Source: UBA6109 sp035366835 (GTDB taxonomy: Bacteria; Desulfobacterota; Syntrophia; Syntrophales; UBA6109). From it: 45,414 nt of DNA. The notes under the pieces were generated by a model. It was not told where the DNA came from, made no database searches, and saw only the letters and a program-made list of their open reading frames with translations. Every line of letters begins with the position of its first letter. Positions within the stretch are counted from its first letter, which is position 1. A program made the position numbers and the translations under genes. Shown piece by piece: positions 1 through 7,790 of the stretch. The DNA lies in assembly GCA_035366835.1 (NCBI GenBank), contig DAOSIS010000026.1, positions 1 through 45,414 of the forward strand, read 5' to 3'.

Positions 1-145
1 TCTCCCCGTTCAACCTCCCGTAAGTCTCGTACGCCAGCGTGACCGGCGAGAGCACTCGCCCGGACTCCAGCGCCAGCCCGGCGTCCCCTTCGCCGAAGGT
101 AAAATATCTGGTCTCGACAATACCGACGCTGTTCTTCTTATCCAT
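1..145 (-). CDS. metX: Homoserine O-acetyltransferase, N-terminal fragment (runs off the window)
   Basis: Only the first 48 codons are inside the window, read from the ATG at 143-145 towards position 1. The visible peptide begins MDKKNSVGIVETRYF and then carries ESGRVLSPVTLAYETYGRLN, the conserved N-terminal block of MetX alpha/beta hydrolases. The family transfers acetyl from acetyl-CoA to homoserine, giving the substrate of the MetY-type enzyme encoded at 1340-2638 on the same strand. The ribosome site is weak (AGGG about 9 nt upstream). A 196-bp gap holding a dispersed repeat separates it from cysK. The catalytic residues lie outside the window, so activity cannot be judged. Confidence 0.85.
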   Translation of the reverse strand, partial: MDKKNSVGIVETRYFTFGEGDAGLALESGRVLSPVTLAYETYGRLNGE

Positions 146-218
146 AAGCGATACCCTGCTCTACGACACCCTGTCAGGCGGTTGACCTTACCGGGTGTTT
201 GAAGAAATCCATCTCGCG

Positions 219-340
219 AGGCTGTCCAAAAATACCCGGATGCGAGGCTTCCGAAATCCTGGGCCATGAGGCGTACGGGGATGTACGCCGAATGGCGAAG
301 AGAGAGGAAAACGCAGCAGACGGGCCTTTTTCAACAGCCT
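219..340. repeat. MITE-like dispersed repeat, copy 1
   Basis: A 122-bp element with imperfect terminal inverted repeats: AGGCTGTCCAAAAA at 219 and the complement of AGGCTGTTGAAAAA ending at 340. Its centre has a hairpin, GGCGTAC and GTACGCC around 270-289. It ends one base from the cysK stop codon, so cysK terminates as TAA-CAGGCTGTTGAAAA. A related copy lies at 40751-40900 in the same position relative to another minus-strand gene. No transposase is encoded, so it is a non-autonomous element or an intergenic repeat. Confidence 0.7.
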
Positions 341-341
341 G

Positions 342-1268
342 TTACTGCTGAAACAGCCATGTGGAGAGATAGCGCTCGCCCGTATCGTGGATGAAGGCCA
401 CGATGGTCTTGCCTTCAGACTCCGGACGCCTGGCGACCTGTAGGGCAGCCCAGAAGCTGGCGCCGCTCGAGATCCCCGCCAGAATCCCCTCCCGGCTCGC
501 CAGCGCCCGCGCCGTGTCTCCGGCGTCCTCATGGCGCACCTGGATGATCTCGTCGACAACGCCCCGATTCAGGACGTCGGGAACAAAGCCGGCCCCGATT
601 CCCTGGATCTTGTGCGGTCCCGGCTTGCCGCCGGACAAGACGGGAGAGTCCGAGGGCTCCACACCGACGATCCGGACCGACGGTTTCCGCTGCTTCAGCA
701 CCTCGCCGACGCCGGTGACCGTGCCGCCCGTTCCGATGCCTGCGACGAAGACGTCCACCTTCCCGTCGGTGTCCCGCCAGATCTCCTCCGCCGTCGTCCG
801 GCGGTGGATTTCCGGGTTCGCCGGATTTCTGAACTGCTGGGGCATGAAGCTCCCGGGCGTCGTCCGGACGAGTTCCTCGGCCTTCTCGATCGCCCCCTTC
901 ATTCCTTTGGCGCCCTCCGTCAGGACCAGCTCCGCGCCCAGGATCTTCAGCAACTGCCGCCTTTCCATGCTCATGGTTTCCGGCATGGTGAGGAGCAGCC
1001 GGTACCCCTTGGCGGCGCAGACAAAGGCCAGGGCGATGCCGGTATTGCCGCTCGTCGGCTCGATGACGACGGAATTCTTGGACAGCAGCCCGTCCCGCTC
1101 CGCGGCTTCAATCATGGCGACACCGATGCGGTCCTTCACGCTCGAAAGCGGATTGAAGAAATCCAGTTTGACGAGGATCGTCGCCCGCGTGTCCGCACCG
1201 AGTTTGTTGATCCTCACAAGCGGCGTGTTGCCGACCGTCTTTGTCACGTCTGCGAATATCCTTGCCAT
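342..1268 (-). CDS. cysK: Cysteine synthase (O-acetylserine sulfhydrylase)
   Basis: PLP enzyme of 308 aa, a usual CysK length, making cysteine from O-acetylserine and sulfide. Visible landmarks are the PLP lysine in SSVKDRIG (K45), the substrate loop TSGNTG (72-77), the phosphate-binding loop GTGGT (179-183) and SSGAS (267-271). A good Shine-Dalgarno, AAAGGAG, sits 8 nt before the ATG. It follows metY on the same strand after 71 bp that contain an intrinsic-terminator-like hairpin, so cysK expression may be partly uncoupled from the upstream genes. The C-terminus ends in STWLFQQ directly beside a repeat element. Cystathionine beta-synthase-type activity is unlikely at this length. Confidence 0.95.
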   Translation of the reverse strand: MARIFADVTKTVGNTPLVRINKLGADTRATILVKLDFFNPLSSVKDRIGVAMIEAAERDGLLSKNSVVIEPTSGNTGIALAFVCAAKGYRLLLTMPETMSMERRQLLKILGAELVLTEGAKGMKGAIEKAEELVRTTPGSFMPQQFRNPANPEIHRRTTAEEIWRDTDGKVDVFVAGIGTGGTVTGVGEVLKQRKPSVRIVGVEPSDSPVLSGGKPGPHKIQGIGAGFVPDVLNRGVVDEIIQVRHEDAGDTARALASREGILAGISSGASFWAALQVARRPESEGKTIVAFIHDTGERYLSTWLFQQ

Positions 1269-1281
1269 AGAGATCTCCTTT

Positions 1282-1321
1282 AAAAATCCCCGGGACCCTT
1301 CGACAATCGAAGAGTCACGGG
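1282..1321 (-). terminator. Intrinsic terminator or attenuator between metY and cysK
   Basis: On the minus strand a 15-position stem (positions 1289-1303 against 1307-1321, with one mismatch and one G-U pair) has a 3-nt loop and is followed by GATTTTT. The cysK Shine-Dalgarno comes immediately after the T run. It would end metY transcripts or attenuate read-through into cysK. Confidence 0.65.
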
Positions 1322-1339
1322 AGGTTAAGAGTCACCCGT

Positions 1340-2638
1340 TCAGGCCTTCGATTTCTCCAGGGCCTGTCCGATATCGGCGAGGATGTCGTCGATATGCTCC
1401 AAGCCGACGGAGAGGCGGATGAAATCGGCCGTCACCCCTGTGGCGAGCTGCTCTTCCGGCGAAAGCTGCTGGTGCGTGGTCGTCGCCGGATGGATCGCCA
1501 GCGTCTTCGCGTCGCCGACGTTGGCCAGATGAGAAACCAACTCCAGGTTTTCGATGAAGCGGCGCCCTGCTTCGGCGCCTCCCTTGATGCCGAAGCCGAT
1601 GATCGCGCCCGCCCCCTTGGACAGATATTTTTCGGCCTTCTTCTTTTCCGAGCTCGACTTCAGGCCGGGATAATTGACCCAGCCGACGCGCGGATGTTTC
1701 TCCAGATACTCCGCCGTCGCCAGGGCGTTCTCGCAATGGCGCGGCATCCTGAGGTGAAGGGTTTCCAGCCCCTGCAGGAGCAGGAATGCATTGAACGGCG
1801 ACAGGGCCGGCCCCAGGTCGCGCAGCAGGGCCACCCTTGCCTTGATGATGTAGGCGATGTTCCCCACGGGCTTGAGCGCCTCGACGAAATCCAGCCCGTG
1901 GTAACTCGGTTCGGGTCCGGAGATCAGGGGGAACTTCCCGTTCGTCCAGTCGAACTTCCCGGAATCGACGATCAGGCCCCCCAGGGACGTCCCGTGGCCG
2001 CCGATGAACTTGGTCGCCGAATAGACGACGATGTCGACGCCGCAGTCGATCGGCCGGAGGATGTAGGGCGAAACGGTGTTGTCGAGAACGAAGGGAATGC
2101 CGTGCCGGTGCGCGGCGGCGGCGATGCCCTCCAGGTCCGCCACGTCGAGCTTCGGATTCCCGATGGATTCGGCGTAGACGGCCTTCGTCCGCGGTGAAAT
2201 CGCGCCTTCGAGCGCCCGGACGTCGCCCGATTTCACGAAACGCACCTGGATGCCCAAGCGGGGAAAGGTGTGATGAAAGAGGTTGTACGTCCCTCCGTAG
2301 AGATTGTCCGCCGAGACGATCTCGTCCCCCGCCTTCGCGATGTTCAGAAGCGCCAGGGAAATGGCGGACTGGCCGCTGGCGACGGCCAGCGCTCCGACGC
2401 CGCCGTCCAGGGCGGCCACCCTCTTTTCGAGTACGTCCGTGGTGGGGTTCATGAGCCGGGTGTAGATGTTGCCGAACTCCTTCAGGCCGAAAAGAGCCGC
2501 CGCGTGGTCCGTGTCGCGGAACTGGTAGGACGTCGTCTGGTAGATGGGCACGGCCCTTGCCCCGGTCGTGGGATCCGCTTCCTGGCCGCCGTGGAGCGCC
2601 AGGGTTTCTATTTTCAAGCGGCTGTCGATCTTGCTCAT
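1340..2638 (-). CDS. metY: O-acetylhomoserine aminocarboxypropyltransferase (sulfhydrylase)
   Basis: Cys/Met-metabolism PLP enzyme of 432 aa. The length near 430 and the insert around residues 225-260 fit O-acetylhomoserine sulfhydrylase rather than the shorter (about 390 aa) cystathionine gamma-synthase and lyase. The PLP lysine is K210 in YSATKFIGGHGTSLGG. The N-terminus LALHGGQEADPTTGARAVPIYQTTSY is typical. It makes homocysteine from O-acetylhomoserine (product of metX at 1-145) and sulfide, or can bring sulfur in from thiols. It starts 18 nt after the fdhD stop, with Shine-Dalgarno AAGGAG ahead of the ATG. Confidence 0.93.
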   Translation of the reverse strand: MSKIDSRLKIETLALHGGQEADPTTGARAVPIYQTTSYQFRDTDHAAALFGLKEFGNIYTRLMNPTTDVLEKRVAALDGGVGALAVASGQSAISLALLNIAKAGDEIVSADNLYGGTYNLFHHTFPRLGIQVRFVKSGDVRALEGAISPRTKAVYAESIGNPKLDVADLEGIAAAAHRHGIPFVLDNTVSPYILRPIDCGVDIVVYSATKFIGGHGTSLGGLIVDSGKFDWTNGKFPLISGPEPSYHGLDFVEALKPVGNIAYIIKARVALLRDLGPALSPFNAFLLLQGLETLHLRMPRHCENALATAEYLEKHPRVGWVNYPGLKSSSEKKKAEKYLSKGAGAIIGFGIKGGAEAGRRFIENLELVSHLANVGDAKTLAIHPATTTHQQLSPEEQLATGVTADFIRLSVGLEHIDDILADIGQALEKSKA

Positions 2639-2656
2639 GATATTCTCCTTAGCCTG

Positions 2657-3421
2657 CTACAGAATTCTCTGGCCGTGGCAATAGATGTTCATCCGCCGGC
2701 CGCGGGCCGAGCCCGCGATCGTCATACGGACCTCCTTCGCCAGCTTGATCGCCTGATTGGTCGGAACTCCGGCGGATACGACCACCGGAATCCCGCAGCG
2801 CATGATCTTGGCGACGATCTCGGAGGATATCCGTCCGCTCGTCATTGCCATGACCTCCCGCAGATCGACCGCCGAAAGAAGCGCTTCGCCGACCGCCTTG
2901 TCCAGGGCGTTGTGCCGTCCGATATCGTCCTTGAAGATGAGGATCCTTTCCCGGTCCGCCAGACCCGCGCTGTGGACGCCCCGGGTCCGCTTGTGTTCTT
3001 CCGACCGGCCCAGAAACTCCTTCATCAGCTCCGAAATCTTCGCCGCCGCCACGGTAAAACCGTCCGGCAGGGAAACCCTCTGCAGGACATCCAGAGGATT
3101 GTGGAAGATGACCCCTCTGCCGCACCCGGACGTATAGACCCGCTTGAAGACGAGGTCATCGGCGATGGGCTCATCGATTTCCACGTCCGCCTTCCATCGT
3201 TCCCCATCGACGGTGAGGGACCGGATCGATTCCGCCCGCTGGATCAGACCCGAGGTGAAGAGAAAACCGGCGGCCAGATGTTTCAGGTCGCAGGGGCTCG
3301 CGAGCAGGGTCGCCAGCTCCTTTCCGTTCACTTCGACGGTGAGCGGGATCTCTTCCGTGACGACTTCGCACCTCGTCACGCGCAGACCGTTCTCGATTGA
3401 TACGACGTCGAACTCTTCCAT
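2657..3421 (-). CDS. fdhD: Formate dehydrogenase accessory sulfurtransferase FdhD
   Basis: 254 aa from the ATG at 3419-3421, 11 nt after the nadA stop, with GGAG (part of the nadA end) as ribosome site. The frame stays open upstream, but that part is only the shadow of nadA. FdhD passes sulfur from a cysteine desulfurase to the molybdenum or tungsten cofactor of formate dehydrogenase. Visible motifs are YTSGCGRG with C100, RTRGVHSAGL, FKDDIGRHNALDK and TSGRISSEIV. Only one cysteine is present where E. coli FdhD has a CxxC pair. The desulfurase at 5409-6575 in the same gene string is the natural sulfur donor. Certain as to family; the formate dehydrogenase itself is not in the window. Confidence 0.92.
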   Translation of the reverse strand: MEEFDVVSIENGLRVTRCEVVTEEIPLTVEVNGKELATLLASPCDLKHLAAGFLFTSGLIQRAESIRSLTVDGERWKADVEIDEPIADDLVFKRVYTSGCGRGVIFHNPLDVLQRVSLPDGFTVAAAKISELMKEFLGRSEEHKRTRGVHSAGLADRERILIFKDDIGRHNALDKAVGEALLSAVDLREVMAMTSGRISSEIVAKIMRCGIPVVVSAGVPTNQAIKLAKEVRMTIAGSARGRRMNIYCHGQRIL

Positions 3422-3432
3422 CGCTTCAGCCG

Positions 3433-4341
3433 CTACTCCGTATAATTGAGCATCCTCTCGATGGCTTGCCTGGCCTTCTCCGCGATCGACGGTGGAACCT
3501 CGACCTGGTGCCGCATGTCCTCCAGGGCCCACAGGACCTTCTCGAGGGTGATCAATTTCATGTTGGGACAGATGGTCCGGTCCGTCACGGGATAGAAGAT
3601 CTTCCCCGGGTTCTCCTTCTGCAGCCGGTGGATGATTCCCTTCTCCGTCGCGACGATGATCTCCTTCTCCGGGGCTTCCTTCACGTAACGGCACATCCCC
3701 TCGGTGGAAACGACGACGTCCGAGAGGTGCCGGATCGGCCGCGGGCACTCAGGATGGGCGATGACTTTCGCCGCCGGATGCAGCCGCTTCTGTTCCAGGA
3801 GTTCCTCGGGCAGGATCTTCGCGTGCGTCGGGCAATACCCATCCCAGGCGATGAAGGTCCTGCCCGTCTTCTCGGAGACGAAGTCGGCGAGGTGCTTGTC
3901 GGGAACGAAGATGATCTCCTTCTCGTCCTTGAGCACCTTTTCCACCATGGCGACGGCATTGGCGGACGTGCAGCACAGATCGCTCTCGGCCTTCACCTCC
4001 GCCGTCGTGTTCACGTAGCAGAGAACCTTGGCCTGCGGGTGCTGCGCCTTCAGTTTCCGGAGCTGCTCGCCGTTGATCATGTTCGCCATCGGGCAGCCGG
4101 CGTTCTTATCGGGAATGACCACCGTCTTGCCGGGTGAGAGGATCTTGGCCGTCTCGGCCATGAAATAGACGCCGCAGAAGACGATCGCATCGGCATCGGT
4201 TTTTGCCGCCTCGATGCTCAGCCCGAGCGAATCCCCCACGTAGTCCCCGATGTCGTGCACCTCGGGGATCTGGTAGTTGTGCACCAGGATGACCGCGTTG
4301 CGCTTCTTCTTCAGTTCCCTGATCTTCTCAACAATCTCCAT
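3433..4341 (-). CDS. nadA: Quinolinate synthase A
   Basis: 302 aa, a normal length. NadA condenses iminoaspartate with dihydroxyacetone phosphate to quinolinate in NAD synthesis, using a [4Fe-4S] cluster. Cysteines C83 (AGCPMA), C170 (WDGYCPTH) and C258 (TICPNM) match the spacing of the three cluster ligands known in archaeal and thermophile NadA. HNYQIPEV near residue 21 is the conserved N-terminal substrate motif. The start overlaps the end of mnmA by 14 nt, implying translational coupling. nadB and nadC are not in the window. Its placement below a cysteine desulfurase fits its cluster requirement. Confidence 0.95.
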   Translation of the reverse strand: MEIVEKIRELKKKRNAVILVHNYQIPEVHDIGDYVGDSLGLSIEAAKTDADAIVFCGVYFMAETAKILSPGKTVVIPDKNAGCPMANMINGEQLRKLKAQHPQAKVLCYVNTTAEVKAESDLCCTSANAVAMVEKVLKDEKEIIFVPDKHLADFVSEKTGRTFIAWDGYCPTHAKILPEELLEQKRLHPAAKVIAHPECPRPIRHLSDVVVSTEGMCRYVKEAPEKEIIVATEKGIIHRLQKENPGKIFYPVTDRTICPNMKLITLEKVLWALEDMRHQVEVPPSIAEKARQAIERMLNYTE

Positions 4342-5398
4342 ACCTCACCTCTTCGATTATTCCTCCGCCCAGGACGGTGTCGCCGTCGTAAAGAACGACC
4401 GACTGCCCGGGCGTGACAGCCTCCTGCGGATCTTCAAACAGGACCCTCAAGCGATCCCCCTCGCGCCGCGCGCGGCAGGGGGTCTCCTGTTTCCGGTAGC
4501 GGATTTTGCCGCAGATCCGGTCCGGCCAGTGTTCGACAAACAGATTGACGTTTCCGGCAACGAGCCCGCGGGAGAGCAGGTCCTTCTTCCCGCCGGCCAC
4601 GATCCGGTTGCCGGCCGCGTCGATCCCGACAACGTAGAGCGGCGCATTGCTGCTGATCCGCATCCCGCTTCTCTGCCCGACGGTGTAATGGATGATACCA
4701 CGATGCCTCCCGATGATGTTCCCCGCGGTGTCGACGACCGGGCCTTCGCGAACCCCTTCCGGTATCCGCTCCAGGACGAAGTCGGTGTAATTCTTCCCGG
4801 TCACGAAACAGATATCCTGACTTTCCCGTTTTCCGGCAACGGGCAGTTTGGCCCTTCCCGCAATCCTTCGCACCTCCTCCTTGCCGAGGCCGGCGAGCGG
4901 GAAGAGAACGGAAGGCAACGACGCCGCAGGCATCCCATAAAGAAAATAGGTCTGGTCTTTCCTTCTGTCCAGGGCCCGCCTGAGAAAAAACCGGCCGCGC
5001 TCTTCTTCGATCGCCGCATAGTGGCCCGTTGCCAGGTATTCGCAACCGGCCGCCAAGGCCTTCCGGAGCAGAACGGCGAATTTCAGGGTACGATTGCATT
5101 CCACGCAGGGATTCGGCGTTCTTCCCCTGGCGTACGCCGCCACGAAAGGATCGATCACGCATTCCCGGAGGTGGACCGAAAAATCGAAGCTGTAATGGGG
5201 GATGCCGAGCACCTCACAGACCCTGCGGGCGTCCTCGACGGCATCGGGGCCGCAGCATCTGACCCGCCCGTCTCCCGCGTCCGCCACCCCCAGACACATG
5301 GTCGCGCCCACGACGTCGTATCCCGCGTCCCCGAGAAGAAGGGCGGCCACCGAGGAATCGACGCCTCCGCTCATCGCGACCATGACCCTCTTGCCCAT
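4328..5398 (-). CDS. mnmA: tRNA-specific 2-thiouridylase MnmA
   Basis: 356 aa. It inserts sulfur at position 2 of the wobble uridine in tRNA-Lys, Glu and Gln. The PP-loop SGGVDSS is at residues 10-16; the catalytic cysteine pair is C98 (NPCVECNR) and C197 (SQDICFV). GMPAASL and the C-terminal beta-barrel are present. It starts 10 nt after the desulfurase stop and its end overlaps nadA by 14 nt. The adjacent desulfurase is the likely persulfide donor; whether relay proteins are needed cannot be seen here. A substrate tRNA, tRNA-Gln(UUG), lies at 17753. Confidence 0.94.
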   Translation of the reverse strand: MGKRVMVAMSGGVDSSVAALLLGDAGYDVVGATMCLGVADAGDGRVRCCGPDAVEDARRVCEVLGIPHYSFDFSVHLRECVIDPFVAAYARGRTPNPCVECNRTLKFAVLLRKALAAGCEYLATGHYAAIEEERGRFFLRRALDRRKDQTYFLYGMPAASLPSVLFPLAGLGKEEVRRIAGRAKLPVAGKRESQDICFVTGKNYTDFVLERIPEGVREGPVVDTAGNIIGRHRGIIHYTVGQRSGMRISSNAPLYVVGIDAAGNRIVAGGKKDLLSRGLVAGNVNLFVEHWPDRICGKIRYRKQETPCRARREGDRLRVLFEDPQEAVTPGQSVVLYDGDTVLGGGIIEEVRYGDC

Positions 5399-5408
5399 CG
5401 CAACCGCC

Positions 5409-6575
5409 CTATCCCCGCGCCCCGCGGCCCGCCGCCAGCGCGCGCAATCTCGCCACCGTCACGGTCAGCACATCCAGGAAACGGTCCACGTCGCCGTCCG
5501 CCGTTCCCCGCCCCAGGCTGAAGCGCAGCGAGCTGTGCGCCTCCTGGCGCTGCAAGCCGATCGCCGCGAGCACGTGCGAGGGGTCCACGGAAGAAGACGT
5601 GCAGGCGGACCCCGATGAACACGCGATCCCCGCCATGTCCAGGCCGAACAACAACGCCTCCCCCTCAACGCCGTCGAAACGGATGTTGACATTGTTGGGC
5701 AGCCTCAGCCTCGGATGACCGTTGAGATGCGTCCGTTCGATCCCCGTCAGGATGCGTTCGACGGCGCGATCCCTCATGGCCGCAAGCCGCTCCGCTTCGG
5801 CCGCCATTCTTTCACCGGCCAGTTCGACCGCCTTCCCGAGACCGGCGATGCCCGGCACATTGTGCGTCGAGGCCCTCCGGTCCCTTTCCTGCTCTCCCCC
5901 TTCCATCTGCGGCAGGATCCTCGTTCCTTTTCTCAGGTACAGGAACCCGACCCCTTTGGGGCCGTAGAACTTATGGCCGGAAGCGCTCAGCGCATCGATG
6001 TTCAGGCGGTCCACGTCGATCGGCAGGTGCCCGAAGGTCTGAACGGCATCGGTGTGAAAAACGACGCCCCGCTCGCGGGCGATCCGCCCGATTTCCCCGA
6101 TCGGCTGGATCGTCCCGATCTCGTTGTTGGCGTGCATGATGGAAATGAGGATCGTTTTTTCCGTCAGCGCCTTTTTCACGTCACCGGGATCCACCATCCC
6201 CGTAGCGTCCACCTTCACACGCGTCACCCGAAAGCCCTGCCGCTCCAGGGTTTCGCAGGGCCGGAGCACGGCGTGGTGTTCGATCGCGGAGGTGACGATG
6301 TGGTCGCCGAAATCCCGCCGCGCCGCCGCCAGCCCCTTCAGGGCGAGGTTGTCGCTCTCCGTGCCGCCGCTCGTGAAGATAATCTCCTCCGCCGCGGCCC
6401 CGAGAAGTGCGGCGACCCGCGAACGCGATTTTTCCACGGCCGTCCTGGCTTTCTGCCCCGGAGTATGGACGCTGGAAGGATTCGCGAAGGTCTCCCCGAA
6501 GAAGGGCAGCATGGCCTTTACGACTTCATCGTCCGCGGGCGTCGTCGCCGCATAGTCCAGATAAACCGGTTTCAT
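5409..6575 (-). CDS. Cysteine desulfurase (NifS/IscS type)
   Basis: 388 aa from the ATG at 6573-6575, which has a strong Shine-Dalgarno (GGAAGG). The open frame upstream is a shadow of the regulator gene. It converts cysteine to alanine and a protein persulfide. The PLP lysine is K202 in SASGHKFYGPKG; the persulfide cysteine is C325 in SSGSACTSSS, the group I (NifS/IscS) arrangement rather than SufS. No IscU scaffold follows; MnmA comes next. It therefore looks dedicated at least partly to tRNA thiolation and to FdhD. Whether to call it nifS or iscS cannot be decided from sequence alone. Confidence 0.93.
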   Translation of the reverse strand: MKPVYLDYAATTPADDEVVKAMLPFFGETFANPSSVHTPGQKARTAVEKSRSRVAALLGAAAEEIIFTSGGTESDNLALKGLAAARRDFGDHIVTSAIEHHAVLRPCETLERQGFRVTRVKVDATGMVDPGDVKKALTEKTILISIMHANNEIGTIQPIGEIGRIARERGVVFHTDAVQTFGHLPIDVDRLNIDALSASGHKFYGPKGVGFLYLRKGTRILPQMEGGEQERDRRASTHNVPGIAGLGKAVELAGERMAAEAERLAAMRDRAVERILTGIERTHLNGHPRLRLPNNVNIRFDGVEGEALLFGLDMAGIACSSGSACTSSSVDPSHVLAAIGLQRQEAHSSLRFSLGRGTADGDVDRFLDVLTVTVARLRALAAGRGARG

Positions 6576-6595
6576 CGTATCCTTCCACCCATTGC

Positions 6596-7033
6596 TCAAA
6601 TATGGTTCATGAGGTCCGCTTCCGCCTTCCGGCGATGTACCTCGACCAGTTGCTCGAGGTTGATCGCTTCCAGCGTCTCGGATATCTTCCCCTCCAGCAG
6701 GACCCACACGTCGCGGCTCGCGCAGAGGTGAGCCCGCGGACAGGAAGACGGATTCGTGAGGCAGTCTACGAGACACCTTCCTTCGAAGACTTCGATGATC
6801 CGGCGCAGGGTGATCTGGGAAGGCGGTTTTGCCAGCGTGTAACCGCCGTTCGCGCCGCGCGCCGAATTGACGAGCCCTGCGCCCTTCAGCGCCAGGATGA
6901 TGAGACTGAGATACTTCTCCGATATCTCCTCTTCCCTGGCGATCTCCCGAAGAAATACCGACCCCTGTCCGTAATGACGGGCAAGGGATATCATCAACCG
7001 CGCTCCGTACCTGGCTTTTGTCGACAGTTTCAT
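6596..7033 (-). CDS. Rrf2-family regulator, IscR-like
   Basis: 145 aa if started at MKLSTKARYG (ATG 7031-7033), the usual Rrf2 start; an in-frame ATG 21 nt upstream has no ribosome site. A winged helix-turn-helix covers roughly residues 1-85, with ANGGYTLAKPP as the wing. Three cysteines with spacing C-x6-C-x5-C (CLTNPSSCPRAHLC), preceded by another Cys, are the likely Fe-S ligands; IscR itself has C-x5-C-x5-C. It sits 20 nt ahead of the desulfurase and heads the sulfur locus, so it probably senses Fe-S or cysteine status and controls this operon. CymR-like cysteine control is the alternative. Confidence 0.88.
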   Translation of the reverse strand: MKLSTKARYGARLMISLARHYGQGSVFLREIAREEEISEKYLSLIILALKGAGLVNSARGANGGYTLAKPPSQITLRRIIEVFEGRCLVDCLTNPSSCPRAHLCASRDVWVLLEGKISETLEAINLEQLVEVHRRKAEADLMNHI

Positions 7034-7076
7034 GACTTCTGAAATCCATTCCATACTACTACTATCGATTTGCTAG

Positions 7077-7104
7077 AGATTAAATTTTTCAGCTCCCATG
7101 TCAA
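7077..7104 (-). promoter_or_regulatory. Sigma-70-type promoter of the iscR-like/desulfurase operon
   Basis: On the minus strand TTGACA (7099-7104), a 16-nt spacer and TAATCT (7077-7082). The -35 is perfect and the -10 weak, as expected of a regulated promoter. It lies about 45 nt ahead of the chosen start codon. Autoregulation by the Rrf2 protein is likely, but I see no clear dyad operator. Confidence 0.5.
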
Positions 7105-7135
7105 GTGATTTTTTGTGAACGGTCCGTCGCCGCTG

Positions 7136-7163
7136 TTGACTTCTTGATGGGCCGCGGTTAAAG
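7136..7163 (+). promoter_or_regulatory. Possible promoter of the MOSC gene
   Basis: TTGACT (7136-7141), 16-nt spacer, TTAAAG (7158-7163). It is divergent from the iscR-like promoter and would give a leader of about 80 nt. Confidence 0.35.
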
Positions 7164-7165
7164 GG

Positions 7166-7242
7166 ATACAGCCACAACGTGCCCGCACAAATGGGGCGGA
7201 CAGGAGTTCCCGGAGCCTCTGTAACGCATCCTTTGAAAGGAT
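7166..7242 (+). promoter_or_regulatory. Structured leader of the MOSC gene, with a hairpin over the ribosome site
   Basis: ATCCTT-TGA-AAGGAT (7228-7242) is a perfect 6-bp hairpin whose right arm contains the only plausible Shine-Dalgarno (AAGGA) before the ATG at 7254. Upstream, TACAG and CTGTA could close a branched region with several GC stems. This could be translational control, possibly ligand-sensing, but no riboswitch class was identified. Confidence 0.35.
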
Positions 7243-7253
7243 TTCAATAGATT

Positions 7254-7733
7254 ATGACAACAAAAGCGGCTGGACGCGGCGTAATCCTCGCCGTCAACAT
7301 CTCCGACAGGAAGGGCCAGAAAAAGCATGACGTGGGAAAATGCCGACTCCTCCGGGATTTCGGCATCGCGGGAGACGCCCATGCCGGCACGCCGACGCGC
7401 CAGGTCAGCCTCCTGTCCCAGGGCAGTGTGGACAAGATGACCGCCATGGGCTTGAAGGTGGGCTACGGCGATTTCGCCGAGAACTTTACGGTTGCCGGTC
7501 TGACCCTCCACGAGCTTCCCGTCGGAACGCTGCTGAAGATCGGCGCCACGGCCCTTCTCCGCATTACCCGGATCGGCAAGGAGTGCCACGCCCGCTGCGA
7601 GATCTACCGGCTCGTCGGGGACTGCATCATGCCGCGGGAGGGCGTCTTTGCGGAAGTGCTTGCGGAAGGCGAGGTCCGGACCGGCGACGAGGTAAGAATC
7701 GTCGATGCGGCCCCGGATGCGGAAAGAGCTTGA
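7254..7733 (+). CDS. MOSC domain protein
   Basis: 159 aa, essentially one MOSC (molybdenum cofactor sulfurase C-terminal) domain. Characteristic features are GDAHAG near residue 40, RQVSLLS, GDFAENFTVAGLTLHELPVGT and the cysteine-bearing C-terminal block GKECHARCEIYRLVGDCIMP. Stand-alone bacterial MOSC proteins of this size usually lie beside molybdopterin genes and are thought to bind or carry sulfurated cofactor. The biochemical role is not established. Transcribed away from the sulfur locus that includes fdhD, which is consistent with a Mo/W cofactor link. The ribosome site is 13 nt from the ATG and held in a hairpin. Confidence 0.85.
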   Translation: MTTKAAGRGVILAVNISDRKGQKKHDVGKCRLLRDFGIAGDAHAGTPTRQVSLLSQGSVDKMTAMGLKVGYGDFAENFTVAGLTLHELPVGTLLKIGATALLRITRIGKECHARCEIYRLVGDCIMPREGVFAEVLAEGEVRTGDEVRIVDAAPDAERA

Positions 7734-7790
7734 TTTCCGGCGCCGGATGATATAGGAAGGCTGTTCGTTTTTTTATTTTTGGTCTCCTTG

